Shown here: positions 7,974 to 15,834 of the stretch, piece by piece | Numbering within the stretch: position 1 is the first letter of the stretch | Layout: each line of letters begins with the position of its first letter | Origin: Bacteroidales bacterium | GTDB taxonomy: Bacteria > Bacteroidota > Bacteroidia > Bacteroidales > VadinHA17 | NCBI GenBank assembly: GCA_012514255.1 | Contig: JAAZAP010000109.1 | Span: 1-17,931 of the forward strand | Length of the DNA: 17,931 bases | Direction of reading: 5' to 3' | Notes under the pieces: model-generated | The model's database searches: none | Told to the model about the DNA's origin: nothing | Seen by the model: only the letters and a program-made list of their open reading frames with translations | Position numbers and translations under genes: made by a program

Positions 7974-8517
7974 GGCTGACTGGATTTGCGGTTTCTGCTT
8001 TTATCTCTTTGAGCTGATCAAGTATATAACTCATTACTTCAAGTTTTGTCTGATAGTGTTTTATCATTGCATCAATAATGCGCTGGTCATTGGGATTTGC
8101 CCTGAGTTCCTTCTGCAGATCCCTGTAGACGGAGTCCATTGATGTCATCTCTTTCATAAGGGCCTCTTTCTGCTCAGGATTGGTGAGGTCAAGAGATGAG
8201 AATTCGTTTTCCATCAGGTTGACCTGCTGCACGTAATATCTCTCCACCTCACGGTATTCCGGAGAGACCTCGCTGAGTGTCATTGTCCTCTTCAGGTTGG
8301 GCCTGACAAAGTGATCAAAGGTCCATAGTGATGAAAGTGTGATCAGCAGTGTCACCACGGCAGCCTTGAGCAGATGGGGTATTATGCTTCTCTTGACTGC
8401 ACCTGTGTGAAGCCTTGTGGCAAGCTTAAAGCTGAATCTCTCGAAGTGACCATCTGACGGCTCCCTGTCGTCAAATTCACTCCTGTTCCTTTTGATTATA
8501 TCTTCAAGTCTGTTCAT
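7954..8517 (-). CDS. Single-TM anti-sigma-factor-like protein
   Basis: A 187-residue protein with a cytoplasmic N-terminus of about 44 residues, one membrane segment at about 45-66, and a charged, helical C-terminal domain (about 85-175) predicted to be periplasmic and possibly coiled coil. The N-terminal PSDGHFERFSFKL motif is what I associate with Bacteroidota proteins encoded next to ECF sigma factors. There is no zinc-binding HxxxCxxC motif, so it is not a classic ZAS anti-sigma factor. The start codon overlaps the stop of the sigma gene by 4 nt (ATGA), and its own end overlaps the repeat-protein gene by 20 nt. The inferred role is to hold the upstream sigma factor at the membrane and release it on an envelope signal; this rests on context and topology rather than on a recognised domain. 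Confidence 0.7.
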   Translation of the reverse strand: MNRLEDIIKRNRSEFDDREPSDGHFERFSFKLATRLHTGAVKRSIIPHLLKAAVVTLLITLSSLWTFDHFVRPNLKRTMTLSEVSPEYREVERYYVQQVNLMENEFSSLDLTNPEQKEALMKEMTSMDSVYRDLQKELRANPNDQRIIDAMIKHYQTKLEVMSYILDQLKEIKAETANPVSHENVVY

Positions 8518-9089
8518 ATTTCAAAAGTTTTTCTGTTCTTAAGTTCACTCACCAGTTTCTGCTTGGCCCTCGAGAGCTGTGATCTTGAGGTGCTGCTTGA
8601 AATGTTGAGCATCTCTGCTATCTCATCATGGTCATAACCTTCAATGAGATAGAGAGAGAGTATCACGCGGTAACCTTCGGGGAGCCGGTTGATGGCGGCT
8701 TTGACTTCCTCAACGCGGGCATCCACTTCTTCCCTGTATGCCGTGTTGTCAGAACTATCGTCCCTGATCCCCACATGACTATCAATATCTTCAAAGATCG
8801 CCTTCCTTTTCCCCAGGGCGTCAAGTGATCTGTTTACCACTATTCGCTTCAGCCATGCGCCGAAGCTGACGGTGCCCGAGTAGGTGTTTATCTTCTCGAA
8901 GGCGGAGAGGAACGCTTCCTGCATCACATCTTCAGCCTCCATGTCATCATTCACAATACGCAGGCTGGTGTTGTACATCGCTTTGTAATAAAGCTTGTAA
9001 ACCTGGAACTGTGCCCGCTGGTCTCCTGCACGACAACCGTCGATCAGGTCATGGTGGATGTTTTTGAATGCTGCTTCAACATTTTCCAT
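8514..9089 (-). CDS. ECF-type RNA polymerase sigma factor
   Basis: A 191-residue sigma-70 family protein of the extracytoplasmic-function class, which directs RNA polymerase to a small regulon. Region 2 spans about 25-95 with the AEDVMQEAFLSAFEKI helix at 52-67 and the FGAWLKRIVVNRSLD segment. Region 4 spans about 125-180 with LPEGYRVILSLYLIEGYDHDEIAEML and a helix-turn-helix ending SRSQLSRAKQKL. I chose the ATG at 9089; a GTG at 9134 would add 15 residues, but it lies inside an inverted repeat (9128-9174) and the added residues look unlike the family. It is the first gene of a three-gene operon with an anti-sigma-like protein and an exported repeat protein. Autoregulation is likely by analogy, but I cannot pick out its promoter. 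Confidence 0.92.
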   Translation of the reverse strand: MENVEAAFKNIHHDLIDGCRAGDQRAQFQVYKLYYKAMYNTSLRIVNDDMEAEDVMQEAFLSAFEKINTYSGTVSFGAWLKRIVVNRSLDALGKRKAIFEDIDSHVGIRDDSSDNTAYREEVDARVEEVKAAINRLPEGYRVILSLYLIEGYDHDEIAEMLNISSSTSRSQLSRAKQKLVSELKNRKTFEI

Positions 9090-9127
9090 CTTTTTCCAAA
9101 GATCCGGTTTAAGTATGTTTGACGCCG

Positions 9128-9174
9128 CACCCACGTATTTGAACTCTTCAATTCAATGACGACACTCGTGGGTG
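9128..9174. repeat. Nested inverted repeats upstream of the ECF sigma gene
   Basis: CACCCACG (9128-9135) and CGTGGGTG (9167-9174) are perfect 8-bp inverted copies 31 bp apart. Inside lies a second dyad, TTGAA-CTC-TTCAA (9139-9151), and a third TTCAA at 9152-9156. The block begins about 39 bp upstream of the sigma-factor ATG, where an operator or leader structure would be expected. Confidence 0.45.
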
Positions 9175-9222
9175 AATGCTGCATCCAAGGTAAAAAAAAG
9201 CATTAAGAGGAGGAAAATTTTT

Positions 9223-10029
9223 TCAACCCTGTGTTACCACACCTGTTGCATAATCCAGTTCCGAGCCGAAGAGACTGTGCGGGATGGAGTAAACAATCAA
9301 AAGGATAAGCGCTGCGGCAATTGTATATCCGCGACGATCTTTCCCGCGGTTCATTACCACCGCCAGTATCCAGACAAAAACTGCAATAAGTGTTTTATTG
9401 TCAGTGAGATCCCATCCGAACGGAATGCCAGTCCATAGTTCTCCGAAAGCATACTTCTGCACCAGCGGACCGAGTACCATGCCTCCTGCCAGGAGTAGCC
9501 AGAGCGCCCACCGACCGTACTTTTTCTGTGCACCGGCACCTGCAGCAGCTGTTATGCCGGCAAGGTTAGAGAGTAGCATGGCAAGAAACATAATCAGTAT
9601 GTGAGGGATCATTATAACCGCCGGAACATTCCCCTTGAACCTGATAACCACTGGATTCTCTTTCATGACCGGTGTTTCTGCACCTGATGTGTCGCGCAGA
9701 ACAATGAAATATTCGAGTTTGCCGGCAGCAGGCTGGGAGGGAAGCTCACCAGCCAGTACGGCGCCGTCATGCTTCATCTCAACAGCAGTCCACTCTTCAT
9801 TAACCCTGAAACGACGGTAGTTAAGCGTGCCGGAATAATCCTGAGGCACTTCCAGCCTGATAATACAGGGATGAGTGTTCGTCTGACTGCGCTTCAGCGC
9901 GAAGGAGTATTCAGTGGCATCAACCGTTACATTTGTCTTTAAAGGGTAGGTGGGACCGGTCGTCCTCTGGTACATCGCAGCTGCAACAGTGATGATTACT
10001 GCAAGGGTCCAGAAAAGAAAGTTCTTCAT
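9223..10029 (-). CDS. Conserved-looking membrane protein of unknown function, five TM segments
   Basis: I do not recognise this 268-residue protein. Visible architecture: an N-terminal membrane segment or uncleaved signal anchor at about 2-20, then a roughly 110-residue soluble region (25-133) rich in beta-strand patterns and lacking cysteine pairs, probably periplasmic. Four membrane segments follow at about 136-162, 173-192, 211-227 and 235-251. The loop between TM3 and TM4 contains FGELWTGIPFGWDLTDNKT, whose aromatic and charged residues could be functional; a histidine pair H143 and H251 lies at membrane edges. It follows rocD by 72 bp on the same strand, with a hairpin (10059-10088) between them, so it may be partly co-transcribed. 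After its stop a T-run on the - strand (9192-9199) occurs without an obvious stem. No enzymatic role can be assigned. Confidence 0.75.
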   Translation of the reverse strand: MKNFLFWTLAVIITVAAAMYQRTTGPTYPLKTNVTVDATEYSFALKRSQTNTHPCIIRLEVPQDYSGTLNYRRFRVNEEWTAVEMKHDGAVLAGELPSQPAAGKLEYFIVLRDTSGAETPVMKENPVVIRFKGNVPAVIMIPHILIMFLAMLLSNLAGITAAAGAGAQKKYGRWALWLLLAGGMVLGPLVQKYAFGELWTGIPFGWDLTDNKTLIAVFVWILAVVMNRGKDRRGYTIAAALILLIVYSIPHSLFGSELDYATGVVTQG

Positions 10030-10058
10030 ATTGACTATACTTCACAATTCTGCCCTGA

Positions 10059-10088
10059 CGGGCGGAGGGAAGGATGTCACTCCGCCCG
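10059..10088 (-). terminator. Hairpin between rocD and the downstream membrane-protein gene
   Basis: A perfect 9-bp G+C-rich stem (CGGGCGGAG at 10059-10067 with CTCCGCCCG at 10080-10088) encloses a 12-nt loop, 14 nt beyond the rocD stop. There is no T-run after it on the - strand, so it could be a weak terminator or an mRNA 3'-end stabiliser. A smaller stem (GCCC-TGAC-GGGC, 10052-10063) overlaps one arm and cannot form at the same time. Confidence 0.45.
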
Positions 10089-10101
10089 CAGCGCTTGATT
10101 G

Positions 10102-11313
10102 TCAGTCAAACTGAATTATCGCTTTCTTTATCAGTAATATAGCATCACGCAACTGCTCCTCGGTGATAACAAGGGGAGGTACAAAGCGGATGATATGTCC
10201 GTGGGTCGGCTTGGCCAGAACGCCCAGTTCTTTCATGGCAAGACATACATCCCAGGCCTCCTTGCCGTTCTTCGGCCTTATGACGATGGCGTTCAGCAGT
10301 CCCTTGCCACGTACCAGCTCAATCATATCTGACTTGATTGCCTTCATCTCATCCCGGAATATTTTCCCCAGCTTCTCGGCTTTCTCCGCCAGCTTCTCAT
10401 CGCGTATCACCTCCAGTGCGGCTATTGCCACCTTGCATGCAAGCGGGTTGCCTCCGAAGGTTGAGCCATGCTCACCGGGCTTGATCGTAAGCATAATATC
10501 ATCATCGGCCAGTACGGCGGATACCGGCAGTACACCACCGGAAAGGGCTTTGCCCAGGATGAGGATGTCAGGCCTTACCCCTTCATGCTCACAGGCCAGT
10601 AGCTTGCCGGTACGGGCTATGCCCGTCTGTACCTCGTCGGCAATGAAGAGCACATTGTGCTTCTTGCACAGATCGTACGCCTTCCTGATATACCCATCAT
10701 CAGGTACAAAGACTCCTGCTTCGCCCTGGATGGGCTCAACAAGAAAACCTGCCACGTCCGGATCCTGCAGCGCCGTTTCAAGGGCCGGGAGGTCATTATA
10801 GGGGATGGTTATGAAACCGGGTGTGAACGGACCGTAATCCTTCCGTGCATCCGGGTCAGTGGACATGGAGACGATGGTTATCGTACGGCCGTGGAAGTTG
10901 CCTTCGCAGACGATGATCTTCGCCTGGTTCTCCTTTATTCCCTTAACCAGGTAAGCCCATTTGCGGCATAGCTTGAGAGCGGTCTCGTCACCCTCAGCAC
11001 CACTGTTCATCGGCAGCACCTTGTCATACCCGAAGTACTTTGTGATATACTCCTCGTACTCACCGAGGACCGAATTGAAAAATGCCCGTGAAGTAAGCGT
11101 GAGCCTGCCGGCCTGTTCGGTCAGCGCACCGATAATCTTCGGATGACAATGACCCTGGTTTACAGCCGAATATGCCGAAAGAAAATCATAGTAACGCTTC
11201 CCTTCCACATCCCATACAAAGGGCCCTTCGCCTCTCTCAAGAACAACAGGCAGGGGATGGTAGTTGTGTGCCCCGAACTTCTCTTCTCTCTTAATGTAAT
11301 CTTCTGGTTTCAT
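10102..11313 (-). CDS. rocD: Ornithine aminotransferase (ornithine-oxo-acid transaminase)
   Basis: A 403-residue class-III PLP aminotransferase that moves the delta-amino group of ornithine to 2-oxoglutarate, giving glutamate-5-semialdehyde and glutamate, linking arginine/ornithine and proline metabolism in the cytoplasm. Family features include the N-terminal [25 protein letters not shown] block, [17 protein letters not shown] for phosphate binding, [25 protein letters not shown], the [12 protein letters not shown] segment, and the PLP-binding K255 in [21 protein letters not shown] also fits. Length and these motifs match ornithine aminotransferase better than acetylornithine aminotransferase, particularly the [16 protein letters not shown] segment. 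The ATG at 11313 gives the full expected N-terminus. It lies 176 bp downstream of trmD on the same strand; I see no clear promoter box in that gap. Confidence 0.94.
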   Translation of the reverse strand: MKPEDYIKREEKFGAHNYHPLPVVLERGEGPFVWDVEGKRYYDFLSAYSAVNQGHCHPKIIGALTEQAGRLTLTSRAFFNSVLGEYEEYITKYFGYDKVLPMNSGAEGDETALKLCRKWAYLVKGIKENQAKIIVCEGNFHGRTITIVSMSTDPDARKDYGPFTPGFITIPYNDLPALETALQDPDVAGFLVEPIQGEAGVFVPDDGYIRKAYDLCKKHNVLFIADEVQTGIARTGKLLACEHEGVRPDILILGKALSGGVLPVSAVLADDDIMLTIKPGEHGSTFGGNPLACKVAIAALEVIRDEKLAEKAEKLGKIFRDEMKAIKSDMIELVRGKGLLNAIVIRPKNGKEAWDVCLAMKELGVLAKPTHGHIIRFVPPLVITEEQLRDAILLIKKAIIQFD

Positions 11314-11489
11314 GTGTATATTATTTGATTTTTACAGATCATATTGAATCCGCATCCTCACAGAACCCCGGTGTTTCTTTTCGTGCCGTAACAGCCTGTG
11401 GTTTTTCATATCTCCATGCTTTCTGGTTTTCCTGTCACACAGAGTAAGGCAATGATACAAACCTTTTTCGACATAAAGAAAGGCAGTTA

Positions 11490-12176
11490 TCAGCTTTCTT
11501 CATCATCCAGCAGATCAGGCCTTCGGTCACGTGTTATGCGGAGCGATTGTTCAAAACGCCATTTTTCTATCTCCGGGGTGTTGCCTCCAAGAAGAATCTC
11601 CGGTACCTTCCATCCCATGAACTCAGCCGGCCTGGTGTACTGCGGCGGGGCCAGAAGGCCGTCCTGGAAAGAGTCGGAGAGAGCTGATCCGGCATCGGAG
11701 ATGGCACCTGGAAGAAGCCTCACCACAGCATCCGTTATGATAGCGGCAGGCAGTTCGCCGCCGGTAAGCACATAATCGCCTACCGATATCTCGCGGGTGA
11801 CAAGATGATCTCTTATGCGCTGGTCTATGCCCTTGTAGTGACCGGCAAGGATAATGATGTTCTCCTTCATTGAGAGCTCATTTGCCATTGTCTGGATAAA
11901 GCGCTGCCCGTCAGGGGAGGTATAGATGATCTCATCATATCTCCTCTGTGACGTGAGATGCGTGATGCAGTTATACACCGGCTCCACCATCATAACCATC
12001 CCGGCGCCCCCGCCAAAAGGATAATCATCAATGCTCCTGTGCCTGTCAGTTGAATAATCACGCAGGTTGACTACATTTATCTCAACAATGCCCTTCTCAC
12101 TTGCCCGCCTGATGATTGAATCATCAAACGGACTGCGCAGAAGCCCCGGAAGTGCTGTGATTATATCAATTCTCAT
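11490..12176 (-). CDS. trmD: tRNA (guanine-37-N1)-methyltransferase TrmD
   Basis: TrmD transfers a methyl group from S-adenosylmethionine to N1 of G37, next to the anticodon, which prevents +1 frameshifting; it is usually essential. The 228 residues begin at once with the family N-terminus ([20 protein letters not shown]). FGGGAGMVM lies near 54-62, and the SPOUT-knot segments [10 protein letters not shown] near 112 and [15 protein letters not shown] near 129 are intact, as is the PPQYTRP motif. In many bacteria trmD sits with rpsP, rimM and rplS; here it does not, being flanked by rocD and a divergent yegP-type gene, which is common outside the Proteobacteria and Firmicutes. A TAGATTTA sequence (12192-12199 on the opposite strand), one base off the -7 consensus, lies about 15 nt before the start. 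Confidence 0.96.
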   Translation of the reverse strand: MRIDIITALPGLLRSPFDDSIIRRASEKGIVEINVVNLRDYSTDRHRSIDDYPFGGGAGMVMMVEPVYNCITHLTSQRRYDEIIYTSPDGQRFIQTMANELSMKENIIILAGHYKGIDQRIRDHLVTREISVGDYVLTGGELPAAIITDAVVRLLPGAISDAGSALSDSFQDGLLAPPQYTRPAEFMGWKVPEILLGGNTPEIEKWRFEQSLRITRDRRPDLLDDEES

Positions 12177-12213
12177 AAAATTCGAGTTTGGTAAATCTAA
12201 TATAGTTTTTTCG

Positions 12214-12221
12214 TATATTTG
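12214..12221 (+). promoter_or_regulatory. Probable -7 box for the yegP-type gene
   Basis: TATATTTG is a perfect TAnnTTTG match 42 nt before the ATG at 12264. The nearest TTTG upstream (12187-12190) is 23 bp away, not the usual 19. A short dyad, TCGAC-AA-GTCGA (12225-12236), lies just after it and could be an operator or chance. Confidence 0.55.
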
Positions 12222-12263
12222 AAATCGACAAGTCGAAATTAACCAACAAATAAATTTTAGAAC

Positions 12264-12599
12264 ATGGGAAAATTTGTTATCTCAAAGAGGAAGAACGGTG
12301 AGTTTCAGTTCAATCTTCTTGCCGGCAATGGCCAGGTTATTCTTACCAGCGAAGGCTATGCATCAAAACCTTCATGCATGAACGGCGTCAAGTCAGTTAT
12401 GAAGAACTCTGCCGATGTCAAGAGATTTGATCCAAAGGTAGCCAAGAATGGCAAGATGTATTTCACCCTTAAGGCAGGTAACGGCCAGGTGATAGGCAAG
12501 AGCGAAATGTACGAGTCACAGAGCAGCTGTGATAACGGCATTGCTTCGGTGAAGAAGAATGCTCCCGGCGCAACCATTGATGACCAGACCAAGGCTTAA
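12264..12599 (+). CDS. YegP/DUF1508-family small protein with two repeats
   Basis: A 111-residue soluble, probably cytoplasmic protein made of two copies of the DUF1508 (YegP) unit at about 11-48 and 62-99. Each copy shows NG-x-[FM]-x-F-x-L-x-A-GNGQVI...SE-x-Y-x-S...C-x-NGI/V-x-SV. No enzymatic function is established for the family; two-unit forms are abundant stress- or growth-associated proteins in some bacteria, but no role can be read here. It is divergent from trmD and has a good -7 box upstream. Its TAA ends at 12599, and the stop codon of the leftward amidohydrolase begins at 12600, so no base separates the two convergent genes. Confidence 0.9.
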   Translation: MGKFVISKRKNGEFQFNLLAGNGQVILTSEGYASKPSCMNGVKSVMKNSADVKRFDPKVAKNGKMYFTLKAGNGQVIGKSEMYESQSSCDNGIASVKKNAPGATIDDQTKA

Positions 12600-14288
12600 C
12601 TATTTCACTCTTTCGTAGACGATCTTACCGTCTACGATAGTATAATCTGCTCTAACCGACATAATCATCTTCTCAGGAGTATTAAAGATATTTTCTGAGA
12701 GGATGGTTATGTCTGCCAAATAGCCCTTCCTGATCATCCCTTTTCTCTTCTCCATGAACTGTGCAAAGGCAGATCCGAGGGTATAGTATTCGATAGCCTT
12801 TTCCATTGATATCTTCTCCATGGGGAACCAACCTTCTCCCTCTTCTCCACCGCGGTCCTTGCGCGTTACAGATGCATATAATCCCTCCATGGGATTCAGG
12901 GGCTCAACCGAGTAATCCGTTCCGAAAGCCAGCTTTGCGCCGTTGTCAGCCAGACTCTTCCATGCATATGCCCACCGGCTTCGCTCCGTACCTATCCTTT
13001 TCTCTGCAAAACGTTTGTCCGTGATGCAGTGAGTGGGTTGCATCGAGGCAATTACACCCAGTTCACCAAACCGTGGAATATCCTCCTCAATGAGTATCTG
13101 CGCGTGCTCGGATCTGTGCCGACTGTCACGCACGCTGTTCACCTCACGGGCTTTTTCATATGCATTAAGTATCCAGTTGTTGGCCTTAGGACCAATAGCA
13201 TGTATGCCTATCTGAAACCCTCTTCTGTCAGCTTCCAGGACCCTGGCCTCCAGCTCCTCGTAGCTCATCTGCGGCAGGCCGCTCTTGTCAGGCTCATCAG
13301 CAAACGGCTCAAACATCATGGCTGTGGCTGAACCCAGTGTTCCATCCATGAAGTCCTTAAGGTAACCGAACCTGATCCAGTCACCTGAAGAGGGATACTT
13401 ATGCCTCAGCTCTTCGTACCTGTCAAGACGGGCCGGATCAGCCGTCAACTCACCTCCGATGTCAATCCGGCAGGTCAGCTTCCCGAGAGCCATGATTGAA
13501 TCATACATGTCAAAATCAGCGCTGCCGGGTATCTGTATGCTTGTTATGCCATACAATGCTGCCTGTTCCAGCGCAAGCAGATAACCGCGCCACTCCCTCT
13601 CCCTTTCCTCTTCGGCGCTCCTGTCTGCCTTCATTGCTCCTGTTTTGATAAGTGACATGGCGCTCTCCTTGAGTATGCCGGTGGGCTCACCCGTCATGGG
13701 ATCACGCATGATCTCCCCGCCAAACGGATCGGGGGTCTCCCTGGTTATCCCTGACCTCCGGAGCACATAACTGTTCACCAGGGCACTGTGGCCGTCTGTG
13801 CGACGAAGGACCACCGGATTTTCAGGGGAAACGGCATCTATCAGCTCCTTCGTCGGCCATTCGCGGGTGGTGAACATCTCATGCTCCCAGTGCCCACCAT
13901 AGATCAACTGCCCCTTCTGTAACCGTGAAACCTGCTCCTTCACCCTTTGAGTGATTACTGCCGGATCAGTGATATACCTTAATTCTATATAGTCCGGATC
14001 AACAGGCCCGAAATGAGCATGTGCATCATTGAACCCCGGAAGAACCGTCCTGCCAGCTGCATCAATGACCTTTGTCGTTGTCGGGTCAATATACCTTCGG
14101 ATCTCTTTATCTGTGCCAACAGCTATGATCCTGTTGCCCTTTATTGCCACTGCGGCAGCCTCAGGTCCCGACTCATCCACAGTGAAGACCTTTCCGCCGG
14201 TGATGACAAGATCAGCCTTTTCTGACTGCCTGCACCCGGACGCACCCACAATCATGAGCGCCAAAAACATCAATATTGCATTTTTCAT
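12600..14288 (-). CDS. Lipoprotein amidohydrolase (YtcJ-like, amidohydrolase family 3)
   Basis: A metal-dependent hydrolase of the amidohydrolase superfamily, expected to cleave an amide or ester in an unknown substrate. The ATG at 14288 is chosen because it gives a lipoprotein signal peptide, MKNAILMFLALMIVGASGC with the modified cysteine at 19; the frame runs 15 codons further upstream without purpose. The lipobox is imperfect (A-S-G-C), but a lipid-anchored envelope location is likely. The beta-barrel fold starts at ADLVITGGKVFTVDE, the HAH metal motif is H90/H92 in FNDAHAHFG, further ligands are in GIHAIG and RSEHAQIL, and the late aspartate is in FGTDYSVEPLNP. The C-terminus ends with the usual VDGKIVYE strand. 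At 562 residues it is normal for the family. It is convergent with the yegP-type gene and divergent from the MFS gene 96 bp away. Confidence 0.9.
   Translation of the reverse strand: MKNAILMFLALMIVGASGCRQSEKADLVITGGKVFTVDESGPEAAAVAIKGNRIIAVGTDKEIRRYIDPTTTKVIDAAGRTVLPGFNDAHAHFGPVDPDYIELRYITDPAVITQRVKEQVSRLQKGQLIYGGHWEHEMFTTREWPTKELIDAVSPENPVVLRRTDGHSALVNSYVLRRSGITRETPDPFGGEIMRDPMTGEPTGILKESAMSLIKTGAMKADRSAEEEREREWRGYLLALEQAALYGITSIQIPGSADFDMYDSIMALGKLTCRIDIGGELTADPARLDRYEELRHKYPSSGDWIRFGYLKDFMDGTLGSATAMMFEPFADEPDKSGLPQMSYEELEARVLEADRRGFQIGIHAIGPKANNWILNAYEKAREVNSVRDSRHRSEHAQILIEEDIPRFGELGVIASMQPTHCITDKRFAEKRIGTERSRWAYAWKSLADNGAKLAFGTDYSVEPLNPMEGLYASVTRKDRGGEEGEGWFPMEKISMEKAIEYYTLGSAFAQFMEKRKGMIRKGYLADITILSENIFNTPEKMIMSVRADYTIVDGKIVYERVK
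12613..12637. other. Hairpin inside the last codons of the amidohydrolase gene
   Basis: A perfect 9-bp stem (TCGTAGACG at 12613-12621 with CGTCTACGA at 12629-12637) with a 7-nt loop lies 10 bp inside the end of the amidohydrolase gene, just past the convergent yegP stop. Neither strand has a T-run after it. With no intergenic space, it is the only candidate transcript end for either gene. Confidence 0.4.
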
Positions 14289-14384
14289 AACAACGATTTT
14301 ACTAAAACAGGCGAAAGATAAAAAAATAGACATTACTTTAGATGCTTATTTAACCTGTGAACAGAAACTCCAATAGGTACACCC

Positions 14385-15677
14385 ATGAAAAATAAGGTAA
14401 TTCCCGCCGGGTATCTCTATTCAAAGGGATACACCAACTACGTTTTCATCCTTCTCTTCCTGCTCTATATGTTTGACTACATAGACAGGATGATAGTCAC
14501 ATCAATGTTCATCCACATTGAGCAGGATCTGGGTATCACCCACACTCAGAGTGGATTGCTTGTCTCGGCCGTCTATTGGGCCATAGTACTGCTCACCTTC
14601 CCCGTTTCCATCCTGGTTGACCGCTGGAACCGCACCAAGACAATTGGTATCATGGCAGTCATCTGGAGTCTTGCTACTGCCCTCTGCGCATTGACAGGCA
14701 ACTTTGTCCAGCTTGTTCTGACAAGAGCACTGATAGGAATAGGAGAGGCCGGTTATGCCCCGGGAGGAAGTGCAGTCATTTCAGGACTCTACCCCGAGAG
14801 CAAAAGGTCAAAGATGATGGGCCTTTGGAATGCATCAATACCCCTGGGAACAGCAATAGGCGTTCTTTTAGGAGGCATAATAGCCACCAGGCTTGGATGG
14901 AAGCATGCCTTCGGGATTGTGGCATTGCCGGGCCTGATAGTGGCCATACTCTTCTTCTTCGTCAAGGACTATAAAACCGTTGATCTCTCATTTACGGACA
15001 ATAATAATGTCAAGGTCAGGATGAAGAAGCTGGACATGGTCAGGGAGTTCATCTCAAGACCGTCACTGCTCTTTACATACTTCGGTTTTGCTGCCGTGGT
15101 TTTTGTTACCACCTCACTGATAACATGGCTATCCACATATTTTCATGTTACCCGCGGACTCCCGGTTGAGAAGGCCGGTTCAATGGCCAGCGTAGTAATG
15201 GTCCTGGCAATCGTGGGAGCACCGGTGGGGGGAATAATAACGGACAGGTGGCGCAAATCGAATATCAGGGCCCGTCTGCTCTTCCCAACTATCACCTCGG
15301 TACTCGCGGCCATATTCCTGCTGATAGCCCTCTGGCTCACTACCGGCACCATGCAGTATGTCTTCTTCCTGCTGATGGGAGTCACTGTCACGGCCTTTGT
15401 CCCGGCAGCTGCCGCTGTCACCCAGGATGTTATCCATGCAGGCATGAGGGCTATGTCTTACGCGGTGGCAGTGGTTGTGCAAAACCTGCTTGGCGCTTCA
15501 ATGGCACCGCTGGTTATAGGAAGGCTGTATGATCTGTACGATATTAAGACCGCTATGGCGCTGCTGCCATTTATGCTGTTGCTGGGAGCCATACTATTCT
15601 ATACCGGTTCAAGGTACTACGTCAGGGACCTTGACAAAACAGCAAAAATACAGCTGGAGGCAGAGAAGGAAGGATGA
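14385..15677 (+). CDS. Major facilitator superfamily transporter
   Basis: A 430-residue inner-membrane transporter with about twelve hydrophobic segments, a cytoplasmic N-terminus and a central charged loop at about 195-215. TM1 ends in DYIDRM (31-36), reminiscent of the N-x-x-DR motif of spinster-like and anion:cation symporter MFS branches. The MFS motif A appears as DRWNRTK at 79-85 and again in weaker form as TDRWRKS after TM8. The GIGEAGYAPGG segment in TM4-5 also fits those branches. The substrate cannot be determined; an organic anion, sugar acid or similar small molecule would suit. The gene is divergent from the lipoprotein amidohydrolase, so a shared substrate is possible but unproven. 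TACTTTAG (14334-14341), one base off the -7 consensus, is the best promoter candidate. Confidence 0.9.
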   Translation: MKNKVIPAGYLYSKGYTNYVFILLFLLYMFDYIDRMIVTSMFIHIEQDLGITHTQSGLLVSAVYWAIVLLTFPVSILVDRWNRTKTIGIMAVIWSLATALCALTGNFVQLVLTRALIGIGEAGYAPGGSAVISGLYPESKRSKMMGLWNASIPLGTAIGVLLGGIIATRLGWKHAFGIVALPGLIVAILFFFVKDYKTVDLSFTDNNNVKVRMKKLDMVREFISRPSLLFTYFGFAAVVFVTTSLITWLSTYFHVTRGLPVEKAGSMASVVMVLAIVGAPVGGIITDRWRKSNIRARLLFPTITSVLAAIFLLIALWLTTGTMQYVFFLLMGVTVTAFVPAAAAVTQDVIHAGMRAMSYAVAVVVQNLLGASMAPLVIGRLYDLYDIKTAMALLPFMLLLGAILFYTGSRYYVRDLDKTAKIQLEAEKEG

Positions 15678-15692
15678 GGCCAGATCTGGCCT
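15677..15692. terminator. 16-bp perfect palindrome at the MFS gene stop
   Basis: AGGCCAGATCTGGCCT is a perfect palindrome whose first base is the last base of the MFS stop codon. As RNA it folds into a 6-bp stem with a GATC loop. The following bases (GACCTCTTCTGT) are pyrimidine-rich without a true T-run, so it is at best a weak terminator. Confidence 0.35.
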
Positions 15693-15806
15693 GACCTCTT
15701 CTGTATGACGGTTGGTGAACAGCTAACAGGGCAGGGGAGATGTCGGAAATTTTCATCTGATTGCACCAGGTGGCCGGTGACGGCAGTAACTTTGAATTTA
15801 TTATAG

Positions 15807-15814
15807 TAGATTTG
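15807..15814 (+). promoter_or_regulatory. Probable -7 box for lepB
   Basis: TAGATTTG, identical to the -7 box of the asparaginase-fusion promoter, ends 20 nt before the lepB ATG. No TTTG sits 19 bp upstream; one at 15791-15794 is too close. Confidence 0.55.
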
Positions 15815-15834
15815 CACACCGAAAAGAATGAAAG

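Noticed and set aside
9090..9134. GTG start extending the sigma factor by 15 residues
   Set aside because: The extension falls in an inverted repeat and is unlike other ECF N-termini; the ATG at 9089 gives the expected family start.
10163..10801. A 212-codon open frame on + across rocD
   Set aside because: Wholly antisense to a motif-complete aminotransferase; serine- and proline-rich low-quality translation typical of a shadow frame.
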